Shown here piece after piece: positions 35,833 through 46,966 of a DNA stretch of 64,000 bases. Under the pieces are notes generated by a model. The model did not search any database. It saw only the letters and a program-made list of their open reading frames with translations, and was not told the origin of the DNA. A program made the translations under genes and the position numbers. The stretch comes from JASHUC01 sp963849095 (GTDB lineage: Bacteria; Pseudomonadota; Gammaproteobacteria; Steroidobacterales; Steroidobacteraceae): positions 1 to 64,000 of the forward strand of contig CAWKGA010000006.1 of NCBI GenBank assembly GCA_963849095.1. The letters run 5' to 3'. The stretch's first letter is position 1. The number at the start of each line of letters is the position of its first letter.

Positions 35833-37611
35833 TTACGGCGTGGCGCAGCTCAGCAAGAGCTCGTCCCGCGGTACGCCGGCCTCATCCTGCAACGACGCTT
35901 CGAGCCGGTAGCCGGCGACCATCGCGTTGAGCGCGCGCACCTGCTCGACGATGGACTCGCTCGCCGCCGCGGCCTGCTCCACGAGAGCGGCATTCTGCTG
36001 GGTCATCGCCTCCATCTGCATCACCGTGCGGCTCGCATGCTCGATGCCGGAGGACTGCTCGCGGCTCGCCGTCGCGATCTGCGCCACGATCTCCGTTGCC
36101 TGCCCGACCGCGGCGACGATCTCGGCGAGCGAGCGGCCCGACTCCTCGACCAGGCGGCTGCCCTCGCCGACTCTCGCCACGCTGTCCTGGATCAGCGCCT
36201 TGATCTCTTTGGCCGCCGTCGCGCTGCGTCCCGCGAGGTTGCGAACCTCGCTCGCGACCACGGCGAACCCGCGGCCCTGCTCGCCGGCGCGCGCCGCCTC
36301 CACCGCCGCGTTGAGCGCGAGCAGGTTGGTCTGAAAGGCAATCTCGTCGATCACGCCGATGATGTCGGCGATCTTGCGCGCGGCGACGTTGATGCGGCCC
36401 ATCGCCGAGACCGCGGAGCCGACGACCGAGCCGCCCTTCTCCGCCCGGTCGCTCGCGGCCGTCGCGAGCTCGCTGGCGCGCGCCGCGTTCTGCGCCGTCT
36501 GCTTCACGGAGTGCGCCATGGTCTCCATCAAGGCGGCCGCCTTCTTGAGGTTCGACGCCTGCTCGTCCGCATGGTGCGCGAGGTCCGTGTTGCCGCTGCC
36601 GATCTGCTCTGCGCCGTTCTGCACCTCGCCCGTCACGTCCTTGATCCTACCTACGAGCGCGGCGACCACGTCGATGAGCGCGTTCACGCCCTCGGACAGC
36701 GTGGCGAGCTCGCCCGTCTTGCCTTCGAGCGATAACCTCCGCGTGAGGTCGCCATCGGCCGCCGCCGCAACGACGGCATGCGTCTCCTGCACGGCGCGCC
36801 GCAGCTGCTCGGCGAAGCTCACCTGCGCCGTCACGTCGGTGGCGTACTTGACGATCTTGAAAGGCTTGCCGCCGGCGTCGAGGATGGGGTTGTAGCTCGC
36901 CTGGATCCAGACCTCCCGGCCCCCTTTGGCGATCCGCTTGTACCGGCCCGTGTCGTATTCCCCGCGGGCGAGGCGCAACCAGAGCATGTGCTGCTCCTCG
37001 CTCTCGCGCGATCGCGGCTCGAGGAGCATGCCGTGATGCTTCCCGCGGAGCTCCTCGAGCGTGTACCCCGTCATCGCGAGGAAGTTCTGGTTCGCCGTGA
37101 GGATCGTGCCGTCGACATCGAACTCGATGACGGCCTGCGCCTTGCTGATCGCGGCGAGCTGGCCGAGGCCGTCGGACAGCTTCATCATCTGCTCGGTCAC
37201 GTCGACCGTATGCTTGACGACCTTGTACGGGCGGCCGAAGAAGCCGAGGATGGGGTAGTAGGTCGCCTGCACCCAGACCACCCGCCCGTTCTTGCCCATC
37301 CGCTTGTACTGCGCCGACTGGCACTCGCCCCGGCGCAGCTTCGCCCAGAACTCGCGGTACTCGGGGGATGCGGCGTACTGCGGGTCCACGAACAGGCGGT
37401 GGTGCGCACCGCGCAGCTCCTCGCGCGAATACTGGGAGGCCGTGTGGAAGTTCTCGTTCGCCCGGAGCACGTTGCCCTCGAGGTCGAACTCGATGACCGG
37501 CAGCTTCCGGCCGAACGCAGCGACCTGCCGGCGCATGTCCGCGCAGTGCCACAGGCTCGCCCATAGGCCCTGCAGAGGCCGAACGAGCAGCGCGAGAGGA
37601 TTCGAGGCCAT
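35833..37611 (-). CDS. Soluble PAS-PAS methyl-accepting chemotaxis protein
   Basis: The protein (592 aa) has two PAS domains: about residues 25-140 with FHTASQYSREELRG, and 150-265 with FLAMTGYTLEELRGKHHG. Each ends in a PAC-like strand (PYKVVKHTVDVT, PFKIVKYATDVT). A short HAMP-like linker and an MCP signalling hairpin follow with AFQTNLLALNAAVEAARAGE and GFAVVASEVRNLA. There is no transmembrane helix and no periplasmic domain, so it should sense an internal cue such as redox or oxygen. The C-terminus lacks a CheR-tethering pentapeptide. The ATG at 37611 is preferred; a longer open frame upstream has no domain support. No che genes are nearby. Confidence 0.92.
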   Translation of the reverse strand: MASNPLALLVRPLQGLWASLWHCADMRRQVAAFGRKLPVIEFDLEGNVLRANENFHTASQYSREELRGAHHRLFVDPQYAASPEYREFWAKLRRGECQSAQYKRMGKNGRVVWVQATYYPILGFFGRPYKVVKHTVDVTEQMMKLSDGLGQLAAISKAQAVIEFDVDGTILTANQNFLAMTGYTLEELRGKHHGMLLEPRSRESEEQHMLWLRLARGEYDTGRYKRIAKGGREVWIQASYNPILDAGGKPFKIVKYATDVTAQVSFAEQLRRAVQETHAVVAAAADGDLTRRLSLEGKTGELATLSEGVNALIDVVAALVGRIKDVTGEVQNGAEQIGSGNTDLAHHADEQASNLKKAAALMETMAHSVKQTAQNAARASELATAASDRAEKGGSVVGSAVSAMGRINVAARKIADIIGVIDEIAFQTNLLALNAAVEAARAGEQGRGFAVVASEVRNLAGRSATAAKEIKALIQDSVARVGEGSRLVEESGRSLAEIVAAVGQATEIVAQIATASREQSSGIEHASRTVMQMEAMTQQNAALVEQAAAASESIVEQVRALNAMVAGYRLEASLQDEAGVPRDELLLSCATP

Positions 37612-37967
37612 GATCTGCAATCTCGCCCAGCTTGTGGCCGGGCCGCTGCGAGCGCCTGATCGGAGACACGGAGGGGGCGCAGGCGCATCGCCCCTGGAGC
37701 AATATCGGCCCTCTACCCAGCCGCTTGATGCGATGTCCGTCGCAATATGGCAAAGCTCGGCCTTGGGCGGGTCGAGCCAGCCGCGATCCTCGGCCGATTC
37801 CGTCCCCATTGACGCCGAGAATCGACCGCCCCAATCTTGCTTGTGCGGGAGCCTGGCGCGAGACCGGGCACGGGGGGATATCGGATGGCCGTGCGACACT
37901 TCGATGAACAGGGCACGCCGCTCGAGCGGCGCGGCTTCACCTCGCCCAGGCTCAAGGGGGCCGCCTG
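37612..37967 (+). other. Divergent intergenic region, 356 bp, no gene seen
   Basis: This lies between the divergent chemoreceptor and outer-membrane barrel genes. Frames in both strands are open only because of high GC, and none has a ribosome-binding site or domain. It presumably holds both promoters, but no convincing sigma-70 or sigma-54 element was found. The best sigma-54-like match (TGGC...GC near 37634) misses the -24 and -12 flanks. Confidence 0.5.
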
Positions 37968-38729
37968 ATGGCACCGGCAATGCGCGCGGCTCTCGCGGCA
38001 GCGATGCTCGGACTGCTCGGCGCCTCCACCGCGCGCGCGGAGTGGGTCGTGACGCTCTACACCGGCGTCTCCCATACCTATCAGAGCGACGTCCAGGTCA
38101 TTCAGCCGGCCACGCACTCCGATGCGACGTTCGGCGAGGTGTCGTGGGCACCGCACTCGTTCACGCTCGGAGTGCCGTACTTCGGCTTGCGCGTCAGCTA
38201 CTTCCGCTCGAGCGCGGCCCACGTCGGGGCCACCATCGATTTCACGCACTACAAGATGTACGCCGAGACTGCCGAGGACTCAGTCATCCGCGGCACCTGG
38301 AATGGCACGCCCCTCTACACCTGGGAGCCGATCAGCACGCTGATGCAGCAGCTCTCGGCGCCCGACGTGAATCTCGTCTCCCTCGACGGACAGTACCGGT
38401 GGAACGCCGAGTTCGACGACGGTCCCTGGGAGAAGCACATCGGCGCCGGAGCGCTGGTCTACTTGCCTCGTGCCGACGCAATGATCAACGGTACCGGCGT
38501 GAGCAGCAACTACCAGTACGCGGGCTTTGGCGGCCAGATCTTCGGCGGCGCGGCGTACAACGTGCCGGCGCGCATGCAGCCACATGACATGGCGCTGAAG
38601 CGCATCACGCTGCTCGTCGAGACCAAGCTCAATATGGGCAGCCTCGATATGAACCTCGACCCCGCGACGCGCATCGACACCCGGACGACGACGGTGCATC
38701 TCATCACCGGCGTGTCGCTGCACTTCTGA
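37968..38729 (+). CDS. Outer-membrane beta-barrel, lipid A oxidase-like
   Basis: The protein (253 aa) has a signal peptide ending STARAEW and then alternating beta-strand sequence with a terminal Phe (GVSLHF), as in outer-membrane barrels. Blocks such as VTLYTGVSHTYQSDVQV, VPYFGLRVSYF and GATIDFTHYKMYAET resemble proteins annotated as lipid A oxidase (LpxQ-like), which oxidise the proximal glucosamine of lipid A. The match is from memory of the family pattern. A generic porin-like barrel is the alternative. Confidence 0.6.
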   Translation: MAPAMRAALAAAMLGLLGASTARAEWVVTLYTGVSHTYQSDVQVIQPATHSDATFGEVSWAPHSFTLGVPYFGLRVSYFRSSAAHVGATIDFTHYKMYAETAEDSVIRGTWNGTPLYTWEPISTLMQQLSAPDVNLVSLDGQYRWNAEFDDGPWEKHIGAGALVYLPRADAMINGTGVSSNYQYAGFGGQIFGGAAYNVPARMQPHDMALKRITLLVETKLNMGSLDMNLDPATRIDTRTTTVHLITGVSLHF

Positions 38730-38816
38730 GGGAGCCCGCAGCGCGCGTCGGCAGGCGCGCACGGCGCACCGGCAGGCTCGGCCGCTGCCCGAAGCGCCCT
38801 CACGCCGCCGAGCGGC

Positions 38817-40118
38817 TCAGTCGCTGTAGCCCCGCTCGCCGTGCAGCGCGAGGTCGAGGCCCTCCCGCTCCTGATCCTCGGTTACTCGAAGCCCAACGGT
38901 CGCGTCGAGCACCTTCAGGATCACGTAGGTGAGCGCGGCGCACCACACCGCCGCCGCGACGATGCCGGTCGCCTGAGCCAGCAGCTGGCGGCCGACCGTC
39001 ATGCCCTGCGGGTAGCCAACTCCGCCGAGCCGGGCGTCGATGAGCACGCCGACGAGAAGTGTGCCGAGGACGCCGCCCACGCCGTGCACGGGCGACACAT
39101 CGAGGGAATCGTCGATAGACAGGGTGCGCTTGAGCAGCTGCGTGGCGAAGAAGCAAACGACGCCCGCCGTGATCCCGATGACGATCGCGCCCCCCGGACC
39201 GACGAACCCCGAGGCCGGCGTGATCGTTCCGAGCCCCGCGACCGTGCCCGTGACGATGCCGAGCAAGCTCGGCTTGCCGAAGCGCAGCCACTCCATGGCC
39301 ATCCACGCCAGCGCGCCCGTGGCGGCCGCGAGTTGCGTCACGAGGATCGCCATGGCGGCGGAGCCGTTCGCCGCAAGCGCGCTGCCACCGTTGAAGCCGA
39401 ACCAGCCGACCCAGAGCATCCCCGCCCCGAGCACCGTGAGCGGCATGTTGTGCGGCGCCATGGGATGGTGCGGGAAGCCCTTCCGTTCCTTGAGCACGAG
39501 CGCAGTGACCAGCGCCGCGACGCCCGCGTTGATGTGGACGACGATCCCCCCCGCAAAGTCGAGGATGCCTCGCTGCGCCAGCCAGCCGCCGCCCCACACC
39601 CAGTGGCAGACCGGCGTGTAGACCAGGATGAGCCACGCCGCGGAGAACCAGAGTACCGCGCTGAACTTCATGCGCTCGGCGAATCCTCCCACGACGAGCG
39701 CCGGTGTGATGATCGCGAAGGTGAGCTGGAACATCGCGAATGCGGATTCCGGGGTCGTGCCCCGCATCGAATCGCGCCCCATGCCGGCAAAGCCCAGCTT
39801 GCTGAGCGGCCCGATCAGCCACTGGTACCGGCCCGTCTCGCCGAAGGCGAGGCCGTAAACACCCGCGAACCACAGCACGCTCACGAGGCAGGCGATGGCG
39901 AAGCACTGCATCGACACGGACAGGACGTTCTTGGTGCGGACGAGCCCCGAATAGAACGCGGCAAGGCCCGGCAGGGTCATGAGCAGCACGAGCGCGGTCG
40001 CCGTGAGGAGCCAGGCCGTGTCGCCCGCACTGAGGGATGGAGTCCCGGCCCAAGCGGCGACCGGAAAAAAGACGCAGGCAGCCGGGACCGCCCACAGGGC
40101 GGCGAATTTTGCTCGCAC
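38817..40118 (-). CDS. amt: Ammonium transporter
   Basis: The protein (433 aa) has a signal-like first helix ending AWAGTPSLS and 11 membrane helices. Hallmarks include LPGLAAFYSGLVRTKNVLS, MKFSAVLWFSAAW, GGIVVHINAG and the family C-terminal motif VSPVHGVGGVLGTLLVG. The cytosolic tail ends LALHGERGYSD, a typical GlnK-docking tail. No glnK gene is adjacent. The GTG at 40118 has GAGGGG upstream and fits the family start. A TACAAT -10-like box lies upstream near 40197-40202 on this strand. Confidence 0.95.
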   Translation of the reverse strand: MRAKFAALWAVPAACVFFPVAAWAGTPSLSAGDTAWLLTATALVLLMTLPGLAAFYSGLVRTKNVLSVSMQCFAIACLVSVLWFAGVYGLAFGETGRYQWLIGPLSKLGFAGMGRDSMRGTTPESAFAMFQLTFAIITPALVVGGFAERMKFSAVLWFSAAWLILVYTPVCHWVWGGGWLAQRGILDFAGGIVVHINAGVAALVTALVLKERKGFPHHPMAPHNMPLTVLGAGMLWVGWFGFNGGSALAANGSAAMAILVTQLAAATGALAWMAMEWLRFGKPSLLGIVTGTVAGLGTITPASGFVGPGGAIVIGITAGVVCFFATQLLKRTLSIDDSLDVSPVHGVGGVLGTLLVGVLIDARLGGVGYPQGMTVGRQLLAQATGIVAAAVWCAALTYVILKVLDATVGLRVTEDQEREGLDLALHGERGYSD

Positions 40119-40254
40119 AGTCGGACCCCTCGAAATCACCGGCGACGTTGCCGGCAGTGCAACGGTCGGCCGCCCGCGTTGGCGACCCGCGCGAATTGTA
40201 CGGGGTCGCCCGGCGGGCCGCACGCGGTCCAGCCCCGGCCTCAGGGCCGCGGCG

Positions 40255-40869
40255 CTACGGAGCGAGCATTCCTTCGAGCTGTGCCGCGCAGGCCCTCGCG
40301 TCCGTGAAGCGGATGGTCCGGAACCCGAGCCGGGCTGCCGCCTCTACGTTGGGCGGGAGATCGTCGATGAACGCCGTCTCCGCCGGTTGCAGCCCATGCA
40401 CCCGGCACAGATGCTCGAAGATCCCGGGCTCGGGCTTCACCATCCTCACCTCGCCCGAGACCACGATGCCTCGCAAGAGGGTCCAGAAGTCATATCTGTC
40501 GCGGAGGTGTGCGAAGGTCTCGACCGATGCGTTGGAGAGGCCATAGAGCGGAATGCCGCGACGCGCAAGGTCGCGCACGAGCTCGATCGATTCCGGGATG
40601 GGCGTGAGCGAGTCCTTCGCGTGCTGCACGAGGGCGGCGAGCTCCTCGGGAGGCCGGCCCATGCGCTCGGCGAAGCGCTGCACGGCGGCGGCCTCCGGGA
40701 GCGTCCCGCGATCGAGCTCGACCCAGTCCGGATGCTGGAAGACCGCTCTCTCGGCGAGGGTGCGCCGCGCCTCGTCCCGGTAGAAGCGCTCGAGGACCTC
40801 CCGCGGCTTCCACCTGACGAGGACGCCGCCGAAATCGAAGACCACGTTGCGGACGGGAGCCTTGAGCAT
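40255..40869 (-). CDS. HAD-superfamily hydrolase (YihX-like)
   Basis: The enzyme (204 aa) contains HAD motif I VVFDFGGVLVRW, motif II LYGLSNAS, motif III Lys in MVKPEPGIFEHL and motif IV FIDDLPPNVEAA. This is a phosphatase of the haloacid dehalogenase class, close to YihX (glucose-1-phosphatase), but the substrate is not predictable. It lies between amt and an esterase on the same strand. Confidence 0.9.
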   Translation of the reverse strand: MLKAPVRNVVFDFGGVLVRWKPREVLERFYRDEARRTLAERAVFQHPDWVELDRGTLPEAAAVQRFAERMGRPPEELAALVQHAKDSLTPIPESIELVRDLARRGIPLYGLSNASVETFAHLRDRYDFWTLLRGIVVSGEVRMVKPEPGIFEHLCRVHGLQPAETAFIDDLPPNVEAAARLGFRTIRFTDARACAAQLEGMLAP

Positions 40870-40926
40870 GGAGTGTCTTGCCGGCCATCGCCGGGCGCCG
40901 ACTTGAACCGCGGGCGCTGCCGCCGA

Positions 40927-41844
40927 TCAGGCGAGCGACGCCGCGAGAAACGCGTCGATGCGCGCGTTGGCCTCGTCCGCGACCCGCAGCGGAAACAGAT
41001 TGAAGCCGTGCGGAGCGCCCGGATACACGGCAAGCTCGGCGTCGTTGCCGGCCGCGATCCAGCGCGAATACATGAACAGCGAGTCGTCGAGGAACGGGTC
41101 GAGCGTTCCGACGGAGATGAGCGCCCTCGGCAGGTCTCTCAGATTGGCGTAGATCGCGGAGACGTCCGGATCTCGGCGCTTGGATCGATCGGGGCAGTAG
41201 GCATCCGAGCAGCTCTCGATGTCGATCGTGCGCAATAGCACACCGAGATCCCCGATCCATTTCTGGCTCGGCGTCATCGACGTGTCGTAGTTGCCGTAGC
41301 TCAGATTGGCGGCCTTGAAGCCCGTGAAGCCGTGCTTGTCGCGCATCCGCACGAGCACTGGCACTGCGAGCGTCGCGCCGGCGGATTCCCCGCCGATGGC
41401 GAGCCGGTCGCTGCCGAACTCCGACTTGGCGTGCTCGGCGAGCCACACGGCCACATCCTCGCAGTCGTCCCATGCGGCGGGATAGGGGTGCCGGGGCGCA
41501 AGGCGGTATTCCACATCGACGCACGCGAGGCCGGTCGATCTCGCGATGCGCTCGAGCATGGGGTCCTGGCCGGCCGCGGAGCCCATCACGAGCCCGCCGC
41601 CGTGCAAGTGCAGATAGACGCCCTTCGGCGTATCGGGCGCGACGATACGGATGCCGACCTCACGGCCGCCGCTCCCCGGGATCGTGCGAGTGCGCGCGCG
41701 CTCCGACTGCGGGGAAGCGGGCATGCGCATGTTGCCGGAGATGACCGTGCCGGTTCTCTGCCTCGTCTGCTCAATGAGACCCGCGACGAACGCGCGGGTA
41801 TCGGGCGCGACGGCCTCGGGGCGAAAGAGAGTGGGATTGAGCAT
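40927..41844 (-). CDS. Alpha/beta hydrolase, hormone-sensitive-lipase family
   Basis: The product (305 aa) shows the oxyanion-hole motif LHLHGGGLVMGS and the nucleophile elbow GGESAGATLAV. An Asp and His follow (SVGTLDPFLDDS, YPGAPHGFNLFP). This is the HSL (bacterial esterase) pattern. It has no signal peptide and should be a cytosolic esterase. The ATG at 41844 is chosen; a GTG at 41940 would add 32 residues without domain content. It is divergent from icd. Confidence 0.88.
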   Translation of the reverse strand: MLNPTLFRPEAVAPDTRAFVAGLIEQTRQRTGTVISGNMRMPASPQSERARTRTIPGSGGREVGIRIVAPDTPKGVYLHLHGGGLVMGSAAGQDPMLERIARSTGLACVDVEYRLAPRHPYPAAWDDCEDVAVWLAEHAKSEFGSDRLAIGGESAGATLAVPVLVRMRDKHGFTGFKAANLSYGNYDTSMTPSQKWIGDLGVLLRTIDIESCSDAYCPDRSKRRDPDVSAIYANLRDLPRALISVGTLDPFLDDSLFMYSRWIAAGNDAELAVYPGAPHGFNLFPLRVADEANARIDAFLAASLA

Positions 41845-42043
41845 GGTGCGACTGTGCTGCCCCTGGATGGGGCTCGAGGCAAAGCCTAGCGACCGGCTGG
41901 CACCCTGTCCACTCGCGAGGCGAAGCGCACGATCAGTCACCGCTGGCCGTCATCTGAGCGTCGGCGGGCACCGGGCGGTCGCCTCTTGATATTCGTTAAT
42001 ATAAGCGCACGGCCGGGCCGCCCGGCCGCACACAAGGACCGCC

Positions 42044-44269
<2,226 letters not shown>

Positions 44270-44371
44270 GCGGGCCCGGCCGGGCGTGCCGCCGACCGCG
44301 CGCTGACTTCGCTCAGGCGCCCGCGCACGCGGCCTCATTCGACGCCCGACCGCTCTCAAGCCCTCGACCGC

Positions 44372-45817
44372 ATGGCCCGGCTCGAAATCCTCCGCCGCGC
44401 GAGAGCGCTCTTCTCGAACCGCTCCATGGTGATCGCGCTGATCGTCGCGTGCGCGTTCTTCATGGAGAACCTCGACGCGACCATCATCGTGACGGCGGTG
44501 CCGGCGATCGCGCAGAGCTTCGGGACGACGGCGACCCGCATGAGCCTCGGCATCACGGCATATGTGCTCGCCACTGCGGCCTGCATCCCCGCGAGCGGCT
44601 GGCTCGCCGACCGCGTGGGCGCGCGCAACCTCTTCGCCACCGCGATCGGCGCGTTCACGCTCTCCTCCATGGCGTGCGGAGCCGCGCCGACCTTCCTCAC
44701 CTTCATCGCGGCACGAGTCGCGCAGGGCGCCGCGGCGGCGATGATGTCGCCGGTGGGGCGCCTCGTGGTGCTGCGCAACACCGAGAAGCGGGACCTGATG
44801 CAGGCGCTCTCCACGCTGGTCTGGCCCGCCTTGTTCGCTCCGGTGCTCGGGCCGCCGCTCGGCGGCTTCATCACTGGCGCGGCCTCCTGGCGCTGGATCT
44901 TCTACGTCAACGTCCCGATCGGCCTCGCGGGCGTGAGCCTCGTGCTCGCCTTCGTTCCCAACCAGAAGGCCGCCGAGCGCGCCGCCTTCGACGGCAAGGG
45001 CTTCGGCCTCATGGCCGCCGCACTCGCCAGCCTGACGTACGGGCTCGATGCGATCGGCTCCCGGGAGATCGATCTGCCCCTCGGAGCGAGCCTGCTCGGC
45101 GCGGCCGCGGCCATCGGATGGCTGGCCGTGAGGCATCTCGCGGCCGCGCCCGCCCCGGTCGTGAGGCTGCAGGCCTTGCGCACGCGCACCTTCTTCGTCG
45201 GTTGTATCTCCGGAGGATCCATCTCGCGCGCCGCCATCAGCGCGACTCCGTTCCTTCTGCCTCTGATGCTCGAGGTCGGCTTCGGCCTCTCGCCGGTCGC
45301 CTCGGGCCTGCTGCTGCTCATCTACATGGCGGCCAATCTCCTCATGAAGACGGTCACCAACCCCATCCTCAGACGCTTCGGCATGCGCAGCGTGCTCGTT
45401 GCCAACTGCGCAATCGCGTCCGCGTGCATCGCCGCTTGCGCCGCGATCTCGCCGGCCCTGCCGCTCGCGCTGAGCGGCCTCATCCTGGTCCTCGCCGGCG
45501 CCAGCCGCTCGATGCAGTTTACCGCCATCACATTCGTCACCTTTGCCGACATCGCGCCCGAGGAGCGCGCTTCCGCGAGCGTGCTCTCCTCTCTCACGCA
45601 GCAGATCAGCATGGGGATGGGCGTGTCCGTCGGAGCCCTGATGCTCAACTTCAGCCGCCTGTTGCGACATGCGCCGCAGCTCACCCTCTACGACTTCCGC
45701 CTGGCGTTCGTCGCCGCCGGCCTGCTGGGCGCCCTCGCGATATTTTCGTACGCCGGGCTCGCCGCGGACGCCGGCGCCGAGTTGAGCGGGCACCGGGTCA
45801 GGGCCGCCGCCGAGTGA
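44372..45817 (+). CDS. MFS drug exporter, DHA2/EmrB-like
   Basis: The protein (481 aa) has 14 predicted helices. Signature segments are FFMENLDATIIVTAVPAIAQ in helix 1, GITAYVLATAACIPASGWLADRVGAR and the helix-5 motif LGPPLGGFITGAASWRWIFY. These place it with EmrB/QacA-type proton-coupled exporters. No adaptor (EmrA) gene is adjacent, so it may act alone. It is convergent with the RutB-like gene. Confidence 0.9.
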   Translation: MARLEILRRARALFSNRSMVIALIVACAFFMENLDATIIVTAVPAIAQSFGTTATRMSLGITAYVLATAACIPASGWLADRVGARNLFATAIGAFTLSSMACGAAPTFLTFIAARVAQGAAAAMMSPVGRLVVLRNTEKRDLMQALSTLVWPALFAPVLGPPLGGFITGAASWRWIFYVNVPIGLAGVSLVLAFVPNQKAAERAAFDGKGFGLMAAALASLTYGLDAIGSREIDLPLGASLLGAAAAIGWLAVRHLAAAPAPVVRLQALRTRTFFVGCISGGSISRAAISATPFLLPLMLEVGFGLSPVASGLLLLIYMAANLLMKTVTNPILRRFGMRSVLVANCAIASACIAACAAISPALPLALSGLILVLAGASRSMQFTAITFVTFADIAPEERASASVLSSLTQQISMGMGVSVGALMLNFSRLLRHAPQLTLYDFRLAFVAAGLLGALAIFSYAGLAADAGAELSGHRVRAAAE

Positions 45818-45855
45818 GCCGCCGCGGGGCGAGCCCGGCGCCGCTGCGCCGCGGC

Positions 45856-46539
45856 TCAGCGCCGAGCCGCCGCCCGGAGGCTCCCGAGAAGGCTGTCCGC
45901 CGTCAGTGTCCAGCCGAAGAACGACTCGACGTTGAAGATCGTCGCCTGCTGCGCGGCCGGCGGCCCCGCCTGCATCGTGCCGTCCGTGACGAGGATCGGC
46001 CAGTACTCGTGAAAGTACGCATCGCGGAGCGTGGACTCGACGCAGACGTTGGTCGCGATGCCCGCGAAGAAGAGGTAGCGGATGTCGGCCACCCGCAGCG
46101 CCGCATCGAGCGTGGTGCCGGCAAAGCCGCTGTAGCGGGTCTTCAGCACCACGATGTCGCCCTGCTGCGGGGCGAGCTCATCGACGATGGCGAAATCCCA
46201 GGTTCCCTCGACGAGCAGCTTCCCCTTGAGCTCGGGCCGCGCCCGCATCAGGCACAGGGCGGTCTCCTTGCGCGGATTCGGCGATCGCTCGCCGCCGCCG
46301 TTGCTGAGGTCAGGCTTGTAGCCGGTCTGCAGGTACACGACCTGGACACCGCGCTCACGCGCCGCTTGCAGCACCGAGCGGATGACGCGCACCACGGCAC
46401 CCGCGCCCGAGATGTCGATCCCGGCCAGATCGAGGAGCCCGCCGCGGCTCGCGAAAGCGTTCTGCATGTCCACCACGATGACGGCGGAGTTCTCGAGGGT
46501 CACCTCGAGCGGCTCGGGTCTCGTGAGGAGATTGACCAT
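45856..46539 (-). CDS. Isochorismatase-family cysteine hydrolase, RutB-like
   Basis: The enzyme (227 aa) carries the catalytic Asp in VIVVDMQNAFAS, Lys in VLKTRYSGFAGT and the nucleophile Cys in IATNVCVESTLRDAYF. The tail TIFNVESFFGWTLTAD is close to that of RutB, the ureidoacrylate amidohydrolase of pyrimidine ring breakdown. No other rut genes lie nearby, so another amide or ureide substrate is possible. Confidence 0.85.
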   Translation of the reverse strand: MVNLLTRPEPLEVTLENSAVIVVDMQNAFASRGGLLDLAGIDISGAGAVVRVIRSVLQAARERGVQVVYLQTGYKPDLSNGGGERSPNPRKETALCLMRARPELKGKLLVEGTWDFAIVDELAPQQGDIVVLKTRYSGFAGTTLDAALRVADIRYLFFAGIATNVCVESTLRDAYFHEYWPILVTDGTMQAGPPAAQQATIFNVESFFGWTLTADSLLGSLRAAARR

Positions 46540-46728
46540 GGTGCCTGCCTCGGCTCGGCCCGACTATACGCCGCGCAGCGCGGCAGGACCGCGCCGATTA
46601 TTGTCGCCTCCCGGTCATGCGCTCGACCGCGCCGCACGCATGTTGTACGCTCGTGAAAACGGCACGAGGACACGCGGCGGAAGCTCCGTTCGTCCCACCT
46701 ACAAGACCGATAAAATGGAGGGGTTGAG

Positions 46729-46944
46729 ATGCCGATGGAGGTGCTGCTGGGCCTGAGCCTGGTGGCTTCGCTGCTCGTCGTACGCTTGGGCCCCCGCGCG
46801 AGCACCGTTCGAGAGCTCAAGCCGTTTCGTGTCGAGCTGCGCCTGCGCCCGCCCGCCGCCTTCCTCTGGACTCGAGTGGCACTGCTCGTACTTTCGGCCG
46901 CCCTGCTCGTCATGGCGCTCGCGAAGCAATGGCCGGCGCGCTGA
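46729..46944 (+). CDS. Small two-helix membrane protein, 71 aa
   Basis: I do not recognise this protein. It consists of two hydrophobic helices (VLLGLSLVASLLVV and VALLVLSAALLVMAL) joined by an Arg-rich loop. The ATG at 46729 has an excellent ribosome-binding site (GGAGGGG at -13), which argues that it is translated. It converges with the last gene of the phosphonate operon. Bases 46540-46728 upstream hold no other gene. Confidence 0.65.
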   Translation: MPMEVLLGLSLVASLLVVRLGPRASTVRELKPFRVELRLRPPAAFLWTRVALLVLSAALLVMALAKQWPAR

Positions 46945-46966
46945 GCGGCGGCCGCGGGCGCGCGGC

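Noticed and set aside
40119..40256. Sigma-54 promoter for amt
   Set aside because: TTGCA occurs but the -24 GG is not at the right spacing. A TACAAT box fits sigma-70 better.
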